From assembly GCA_026075535.2 (NCBI GenBank), contig AP026540.1, forward strand, positions 12,586,001 to 12,650,000: a stretch of 64,000 bases of DNA. The letters are read 5' to 3'. The translations under genes and the position numbers were made by a program. The notes under the pieces are model-generated. The model was not told where the DNA came from. It was given only the letters and a program-made list of their open reading frames with translations, and did no database searches. Shown here one piece after another: positions 58,028 through 64,000 of the stretch. Numbering within the stretch: position 1 is the first letter of the stretch; the number at the start of each line of letters is the position of its first letter. The DNA is from Tricholoma matsutake. Its lineage: Eukaryota; Basidiomycota; Agaricomycetes; Agaricales; Tricholomataceae.

Positions 58028-59121
58028 TCAATGGATCTCTAGGGTGCTAGCAGTTGTCTGAGTGCCAGATGTTGCCCAGGTTGTCATTATGGGGGTGGTT
58101 GCAGCCAAATTTGTTGCCATTGTTGAAAACAATGTGGTGGTGGCAATGGGCAGTTCTGGACGTGAGACAAGGGGCTGTAGAGGCTGCAGTATGGCTGTAT
58201 ATCGACTAGGCAGGGTGTGGCATTGTTTCCAAAGTCTTTGGGGCTGGTTTGAAGTGGGGGAAGCAGTAGTGGTAGCCGTTGTCAACGATGACATGGCGGT
58301 GGTAACAGGCGGCTCAGGGTGTGGAATGAGGGGGTGAGGGACAGTTTGGGGCTTGTCATTGGCCTGTACAGCCATGTCACAGGTGCCAGGTGGTTTAGTA
58401 GGTGTCCCCGCATCATTCAGTAGATGCAGTGGTTCATTGTTGGGAGTCATTTTTGTAATGGCATCCGCAGTGGGGGTAGTTGTCTGGGTGGTCTCTGACA
58501 TCCATTGCAGGCTGTCGTTTGCCTGTTCCTTGGTTTTTACTGCATGTATTATCTTGTTGAAAGTGTTTTTTGCAAGCCAGTACCCCTCCTCATGACCCAA
58601 GTTCTTCCCTTCCTCAATTCTTTCCTCATGTCCTTTCCTCCTCTCATCGTCCGGTTTGCTGCATAGGCCAGGCCCATGTCCTTCTGTGAGCCATCTCCCA
58701 CATTCCCTAGTCTTGTTCCATCTTCTATTCCATTCAGTCATTCCTCATTGGACTTCTTCAGCCCTTCCTCGAGTCCTCTCTTTTTTCCTACTAGGTATCC
58801 TTCTTCTTTCCCTTCTCACCATCCTTTCAGGTGAGCTTCATTGACAAGTGCTTCCACTTCATCATCTGTGTAGTTCGATTGATGTCCCAATTCGGTGTTT
58901 GTGTCATCAGTTGGGGCTGTGGCTGTGTTGCATAAAACAGGTTTGCTGGCAGCCATATTTCCATTGGCTGATGTGGCTGGTGTATTCACAGAAAGTGCAG
59001 TGGTGGTTGAGTGGGCACAGGGTGTTGCTGGCACTGTGTCTATAGATCCTGCAGCAGCAGCTGTGTTAGAAGCAACAGGCTTCTTTTTCATGGGTTTTGG
59101 CTTCTTTCCAGGTCCCAGCAT
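58028..59121 (-). pseudogene. Decayed hypothetical gene with Lys/Glu/Gly heptad-like region
   Basis: Starts MLGPGKKPKPMKKKP, then a Thr/Ala-rich stretch, an acidic helix (YTDDEVEALVNEAH) and a charged region EGKEEGYLVGKKRGLEEG, with TGA replacing Arg at two points (near 58813 and 58740). A long Thr/Pro-rich tail ends at 58028. Proteins with a charged E-G-x-x-E-G coil between low-complexity parts are common among repeat-associated hypothetical genes of mushrooms, but I cannot assign a family. Confidence 0.45.
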
Positions 59122-60915
59122 AGTTTCGAGTTACTGTACGGTTTTACGGTGGATGGTTGACAGTGTTACGGTAGATGGTAGACTGTTTACGGTGGACAAT
59201 GGATAGTTTTATGGTGACAAAACAACCAAGAAGCTCAGAAGTGGACACAAAGGCCCAAGAATAGACACTCTAACTGAAAAAAAGCCTGAGAAAGGCAGCT
59301 AATAGTGTGTTAAAGTGTGAAAAATGCTCTCATCACCAAGATGGAGACATGCTGAGTGCCTCTCTAGCTGTGGCCTGGCAATGTGATGGGATAGCAAGAG
59401 ATGAACTATGAACATGTGACTACCTACTGTTCTATCAACAGAGTCATGTGATCACCTGGAGTGGTGCCTCACACCACTCCAACAATGGTCCTGATTCTGA
59501 AGCCAATTGCCAATTTTGCATTGGCCTGTGGGCTCTCATTCATGATATGTTCAATGAAGCACATAGTATGCATGACTTCATAAATGGCTGTGAATCATCA
59601 GCAGATGCTGCAATGAATGTGAATGTCAGGAAAGTGGCTGGGTACACTGGCTTCATGAGCTCACCCTGCTCAAGGAGCTTCATTCTGAACCACCATACCT
59701 TGTCATTGGCAATGGCATCAAAAAAAACCCTCAATGTGCTGGAGGACCATCAAGGCAATCAGCCATAACAAGACAATCAGCACTGGTGTCAGCACATGCA
59801 CAAGCTGAACTCAAGCACCTGAAGTCTCTTCCCCCCACCTCCCATAGGTGGACCTGGGGTGTTGACATTACAGAGAGTGATGTTTTGGTATCTAACCAGA
59901 CAACTAAGAGCAAACATCATTCTAGCTATGCTTGGTCTCTGCCTGATGGTATATACAATAAGGAGTGGTCAATCACAGCCAGTTTCCCAACAGCTGTCTC
60001 TGGTGCCTATGGTCCACCACCCACAGTAACTGGTATTGATGCTGCCCTTTATTTTTCAGATGCTGGATCTGACCACTTGTCACATTCTGATACCAGGTCT
60101 GATGCTGATGCCGATGTTTTCCCCACTGCTGCCAATGCCAATGCTTTCCCCACTGCTGCTGATGCTGATGACAAGGCCAAAGCCAAGGCCAATGACAATG
60201 CACACATGGTGCTCAGCCAGCCCACTGCCTCTTATGCCACTATGTTATGGGAAGCTGAAGATGATGCTGATCAGCCTACCACATCCCCGCAGCTCCCATT
60301 TCAACTGCTTTCCCCACTGCATCTGATGCAGCTGATGTTTTCCTCTCATTGTCAAAGACTGATTCAGCCAGCTCCGATGCTGATTCTGATGAGGATAGTT
60401 CCATAGCTGAGTCCCCCAGCACCTCACAGATAGAGAACCCCACTCCTTCTTGCATCACACTCCCAATCTATAGTCATGCAGACTTTAGTTATGTTGATGA
60501 CACTTGGTTGCCTGGCTCCAATAATATGATGGACACTACTGACAATGAGTGATGCAGATTTATTTCATGTACATATATACAGTGCTTGAACTTCTTGTAA
60601 GGATCTAACCTATAAATATTGCTGGTACCAATTTCCATCTTGTTTGCTGATGCCAAGGCACTTTGTAACTTGCTGCACTGATGCCCTGCCTAAGGCTGAT
60701 GCCAATGCCCCTGCCCAATGCCGACCCCTGACCCCTGATGCTAATGCCAATGCTGAGGCATGCCTGTGTCTCATGCTATTTTGTAGGTCACTGATATTAC
60801 ATTTTAGTATATGTACAGAAGCATTGTAACAGTGCAGTCATTTGTTAATATACATACATATATACATAGAGAGTGTTCAACATAGTCCAATGCCAATGCC
60901 CTGCCTAATCCCAGC
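59122..60915 (+). other. Unrecognised region with low-complexity ORFs
   Basis: ggttgacagtgttacggt-type repeats at 59130-59210. Plus-strand ORF pieces at 59448-59768 and 59786-60552 are not recognised. The second has Asp/Ala repeats (SDADADVFPTAANANAFPTA, 60085-60150) from tandem gctgatgc/gccaatgc units; similar units recur at 60640-60760. A tatacata run lies at 60850. No domain seen. Confidence 0.4.
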
Positions 60916-61259
60916 TGTTGAAATTAATCCCTGATGCATGCTGTATACATGAGGCAATACATGCAGCATACACATGTATACATGAGGCGATACATGCAGC
61001 ATATGCATGTTACTGCGCTTACTGCGCATACATGTGGTAAACACATTCCCGAGTCATGTGACATCCTTAATATTATGTATATAAGGAGAAACTGTACCGT
61101 AGTAGGAATACAGTGTTCTTACCTCTGCTAACCCTAGCTGTAAGTCTAACTAAACCCCAGGTAGGTTGTAAGGAACGTGTTGTCTCTTCCCCTGTGCAGC
61201 GTATATAGTCTGCTCCAACAGTCTCTTCCCCTGTGCAGCGTATATAGTCTGCTCCAACA
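60916..61259 (+). repeat. 5' LTR of copia G
   Basis: 344 bp, TGTTGAAATTAATC to CTCCAACA. Contains a 33-bp direct repeat (60944-60976 and 60977-61009), TATATAAGG at 61078-61086 as a likely TATA box, and a 39-bp tandem repeat at the 3' end (61182-61220 and 61221-61259). The repeat end doubles the LTR terminus. Confidence 0.9.
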
Positions 61260-61273
61260 GGTTATGGGCCCTG
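61260..61273 (+). promoter_or_regulatory. Primer binding site of copia G
   Basis: GGTTATGGGCCCTG directly after the LTR; 12 bases are complementary to the initiator tRNA-Met anticodon arm (GGGCCCATAACC). Confidence 0.78.
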
Positions 61274-61508
61274 CTGGGCACGTCGCGAACACGCTTTAAT
61301 TAGCTGCGAACGACGTTGACTTCATCGTCTCCAAATTATAACCTTGCGCTCTTCGTGAGCTGCATTGCGCTCCCTGCGAGCTGCATATAAAACCTAGGTT
61401 GACTAGGGTTAACCACTCTGAAGGAGTGTTTTCTCCTGAGAATGTTAAACGTGTTTTATTGAGTAAAGAGACTGATTGAGCGCTTTTAACAGCTGCCACC
61501 ACAAAATC

Positions 61509-64000
61509 ATGTCTTCAACTCTTGAAAAACTCGTTCAAACTTTCGACGGATCAAATTACATTCTATGGGCCGACTCAATGAAGGTGTGGCTCAGGTCTCA
61601 GGGCCTCTGGCAAATAACTAGCGGGGCGGAGCAAAAACCGCCCCCGGCGCCTCCTTTGACGGCGACGAACGCTACCTTGGTAGCGGACGCTAATGCCAAG
61701 CTCCAGACCTGGAGCAACAAAAACGACCAGGCTATTGGTAGCCTAGTGCTCCGCCTGGCCCCCTCCATTCGGCAGCGTGCCAACACAAAGGACACTGCTG
61801 AGGAGGTGTGGGCTCTCATTTGCACCGATTATGGTGTGGATGGCCCCTCCCAAGTCTTTTCGGACTTTAGGTCTGCAATAACAATCAAAATCTCGGCTGC
61901 GAACCCCACACCGGAGATTGCGAGAATGGCTGACAAATTTGAGCGCCTCACGGCTGCTAACATCGCCATCCCCGAGCTAGTACAGGCGATGATTCTACTT
62001 GCTGCAATGCCGCGCGAGTACGACTCATTGTCTGCAACAGTCCTTAACACGACCGCCACTAGCGCCTTGACATTTAAACATGTCAAGGACTCCATTGTTG
62101 CTGAAGCCTCAAGGCGCACAGCAGTTGGAAAGCCCGCTGGCCAGCCTCAGGCCAACAAACTTTCCGCTGTTAAGCACAAGGGGGGAAACCCCAAATGGCA
62201 GCCCAAAGAAGGGCAAAACAGCAACGGAGACTCGTCCCGAAAACGTGGACAACGTGGGGACAGAAAGACTAAGGAGGAGAAGCCAAAAGAGAAACATACC
62301 CACCTCGCCTCCAATGCCTTTACCACCATAAATGGTAATGGCACCATCATACCGCCGATGCCGCTCATACAGCGCATCGAGCGACGCGAACACACTCCCA
62401 CAAGGGATCCTCGCCACCGACCGCCTGCACAGGCATACACGGGCGCGGCCTCCTCTTCTCACTCGGTTTACACCGAATACCAGCAAGCTCGAGACACCCT
62501 CGAGCGCATGCAACTTCCGCGCAGCGCGAAAAACCTGCGACCGCTGGAAGAGCACCTTACGGTGCGAGAAGGTAAGAGAAGGAGGATAGAGCCAGAAACC
62601 GAGGCAACGATCGAGGAGGTAGAAGACGATACTGTCTCCCTCGGATCCGAACCTCCAGTAACTGATGAGGAAGTGTGGAAAGCCGTCGACGAAATGCTCG
62701 TCGATGAACCCCTTGATACAGGGGCGTATGATGACAGGTCAGTCCTTTTCCCTGCCACAAGCACTAAGATTAAAATTCCTATGAATACAGCGAACTTTTC
62801 ATGTGAAATTTTACCGCTATTAAATGTATCATGGAATTATGTAGATCTTAATATATGTGCTATGTGTGCAAAGGGAGATTGTAAGAAAGGTGCCGACTGG
62901 ATCATGGATTCAGGCGCATCAAAACACTTCACTGGTGAAATGAAAGATTTCGCTTCTTATGAGCCTTTACCGAGAAAGGACTCTACCTTGGTCCAAACGG
63001 CCACTGGTACTACTCATATAGTAGGAAAAGGAGCAGTCTTCATTAGACACCAGGTAGTATGTAATGGGAAGTCAGAGATGCGTGAAACGCGGCTATACCC
63101 TGTCTACTACATACCCGACATTAATACTCGATTGATGTCAATGGGGGTCTTTTTACAAGACGGAAGTGATGTGCGTGGTTCCTCCGCATACATTTCATTC
63201 ATCGAGCATGGAAACCCAATCATGCATTGTGTCCCTCTAAGGAGGAATGACACGATCTATTGGGCTCGGACTCATATATTGAGCACCAAAAAGGTTAATG
63301 TCGCGACCATTTATGTTGCTGACTACTTGACTTGGCATAGGCGACTTGGACACCCATCCAAAGAGGCGCTAGGGAAAATGCCTAAAAGCACCATAAAATT
63401 CCCAAGGAATTTAATTATTCCTAAAGACAAAATTATATGTCCAGGGTGTGCAGAAGGGAAAATGACCTCAAAATCTTTTCCCGAGTCAGACTCACAAGCT
63501 GACAAATCCTTTGAATTAATACATTCTGACCTAAAGGAACTCCCGGTACTATCGTACCACAAACATAAATACTTCATTGTATTTCTGGATGACAAAACGT
63601 CACATATTTGGGTCCAATGTCTCAGAAAGAAATCTGACGCTGCTGCAGCGATTAGACAATTTCTAGCGATGGCTAAGACCCAATATGGCGCTACAATCAA
63701 GCGCTGGCGTGTCGATCCAGGGGGGGAGTTCAAGGATCGTGAGCTACAAAAACAGCTCAAGGATTTAGGCATCAAAATAGAGATGTCTGCACCCCATGTT
63801 CATCAACAGAACGGGCGCGCAGAGCGCGCCATAAGGACAATAATGGAAAAGTCGCAAACCCTGCGATTCACCGCTTGTCTACCACAATCATGGTGGGAAT
63901 TTTGCATAGAACATGCAACACATTTATACAACCGAACCCCAATAAGGCGCCTGAAATGGCTGACACCTTTTGAGGACCTGACAAAGGTCCGCCCAGATCT
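61509..64000 (+). CDS. Copia Gag-Pol polyprotein (Gag-PR-IN part), intact in window
   Basis: At least 830 codons without a stop from MSSTLEKLVQTFDGSNY. Gag has W-A-D-S-M-K-V-W-L and the UBN2-type core to about residue 220. A long basic and then acidic linker (KRRRIEP near residue 360) follows, with no CCHC zinc knuckle recognised; only CAMCAKGDC appears. Protease WIMDSGASKHFTG is at about residue 470, then pre-integrase TWHRRLGHPSKE..CPGC. The integrase core has HSDL, then VDPGGEF and QQNGRAER, with 35 residues between the second Asp and the Glu. The usual DNGGEF is DPGGEF here. The element should make particles and integrase if the rest is as intact. Confidence 0.93.
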   Translation, partial: MSSTLEKLVQTFDGSNYILWADSMKVWLRSQGLWQITSGAEQKPPPAPPLTATNATLVADANAKLQTWSNKNDQAIGSLVLRLAPSIRQRANTKDTAEEVWALICTDYGVDGPSQVFSDFRSAITIKISAANPTPEIARMADKFERLTAANIAIPELVQAMILLAAMPREYDSLSATVLNTTATSALTFKHVKDSIVAEASRRTAVGKPAGQPQANKLSAVKHKGGNPKWQPKEGQNSNGDSSRKRGQRGDRKTKEEKPKEKHTHLASNAFTTINGNGTIIPPMPLIQRIERREHTPTRDPRHRPPAQAYTGAASSSHSVYTEYQQARDTLERMQLPRSAKNLRPLEEHLTVREGKRRRIEPETEATIEEVEDDTVSLGSEPPVTDEEVWKAVDEMLVDEPLDTGAYDDRSVLFPATSTKIKIPMNTANFSCEILPLLNVSWNYVDLNICAMCAKGDCKKGADWIMDSGASKHFTGEMKDFASYEPLPRKDSTLVQTATGTTHIVGKGAVFIRHQVVCNGKSEMRETRLYPVYYIPDINTRLMSMGVFLQDGSDVRGSSAYISFIEHGNPIMHCVPLRRNDTIYWARTHILSTKKVNVATIYVADYLTWHRRLGHPSKEALGKMPKSTIKFPRNLIIPKDKIICPGCAEGKMTSKSFPESDSQADKSFELIHSDLKELPVLSYHKHKYFIVFLDDKTSHIWVQCLRKKSDAAAAIRQFLAMAKTQYGATIKRWRVDPGGEFKDRELQKQLKDLGIKIEMSAPHVHQQNGRAERAIRTIMEKSQTLRFTACLPQSWWEFCIEHATHLYNRTPIRRLKWLTPFEDLTKVRPD

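Larger units (their letters stand above)
60916..64000 (+). mobile_element. Ty1/copia element G, open frame, runs off the window
   Basis: 5' LTR 60916-61259, primer site, then an unbroken gag-pro-integrase frame from 61509 to the window end. CpG dinucleotides are abundant, unlike in the other elements, which points to a recent insertion that has escaped decay. The RT part and 3' LTR lie outside. Confidence 0.93.

Noticed and set aside
62109..62764. Minus-strand ORFs inside copia G
   Set aside because: They are shadows of the continuous plus-strand gag frame.

Overview
The window is a piece of a nuclear genome from a filamentous basidiomycete, most likely an Agaricomycete. The evidence is short spliceosomal introns (about 45-70 nt, GT-AG with CTAAC-like branch sites), a SNF1/AMPK kinase with fungal layout, a DUF6698-type gene, a basidiomycete-style tyrosine-recombinase gene, chromodomain-bearing Ty3 elements, and strong CpG loss restricted to repeats. 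About 14 kb (28.8-42.3 kb) is a gene island; nearly everything else is nested transposable elements.

Layout. 1-4772: Ty3 chromovirus A on the minus strand (pol truncated by the window edge, gag intact, 5' LTR and an apparent self-priming site). 4808-28829: one Ty1/copia element (C, plus strand) blown up to 24 kb. Its 5' LTR holds two hAT-like insertions (4893-7325 and 7552-13802), and the second of these holds Ty3 chromovirus B (7982-13398). Its gag-pol junction holds a third hAT-like element (14958-17396). Its 3' LTR holds a 7.4-kb block (21391-28785) with remains of a tyrosine recombinase gene and a Pif1-like helicase, the latter split by a further hAT-like element (26597-27436). 28.8-42.3 kb: SNF1 kinase, a DUF6698 gene and a decayed paralogue, an OB-fold gene, tRNA-Glu plus a tRNA relic, an isoprenylcysteine methyltransferase, and a TRA2-like splicing regulator. 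42374-43399: hAT-like element. 43667-47815: a decayed gene split by minus-strand copia element F. 48052-57936: Ty3 element D (minus), split by Ty3 chromovirus E (50092-57593, plus), which is itself split by a 518-bp miniature LTR element (55127-55644). 57937-60915: decayed genes and low-complexity DNA. 60916 to the end: a copia element (G) with an open gag-pol frame.

The most unusual object is the miniature element at 55127-55644. It has two 224-bp LTRs that differ at one base, a 70-bp interior with a primer binding site and a polypurine tract, and a perfect 5-bp target duplication. Each LTR carries a complete 74-nt tRNA-like cloverleaf with both Pol III promoter boxes and a T-run terminator. 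It shares its primer site (complementary to the anticodon arm of initiator tRNA-Met) with full-length copia elements C and G, so it may be moved by a copia partner.

Most older elements have been inactivated in the same way: conserved Arg codons became TGA, and catalytic Asp codons became Asn, both as expected from C-to-T change at CpG. Copia G and the gene island keep their CpGs. The five hAT-like insertions were recognised from terminal inverted repeats and 8-bp duplications, not from transposase genes. All calls come from reading the sequence; no database search was run.
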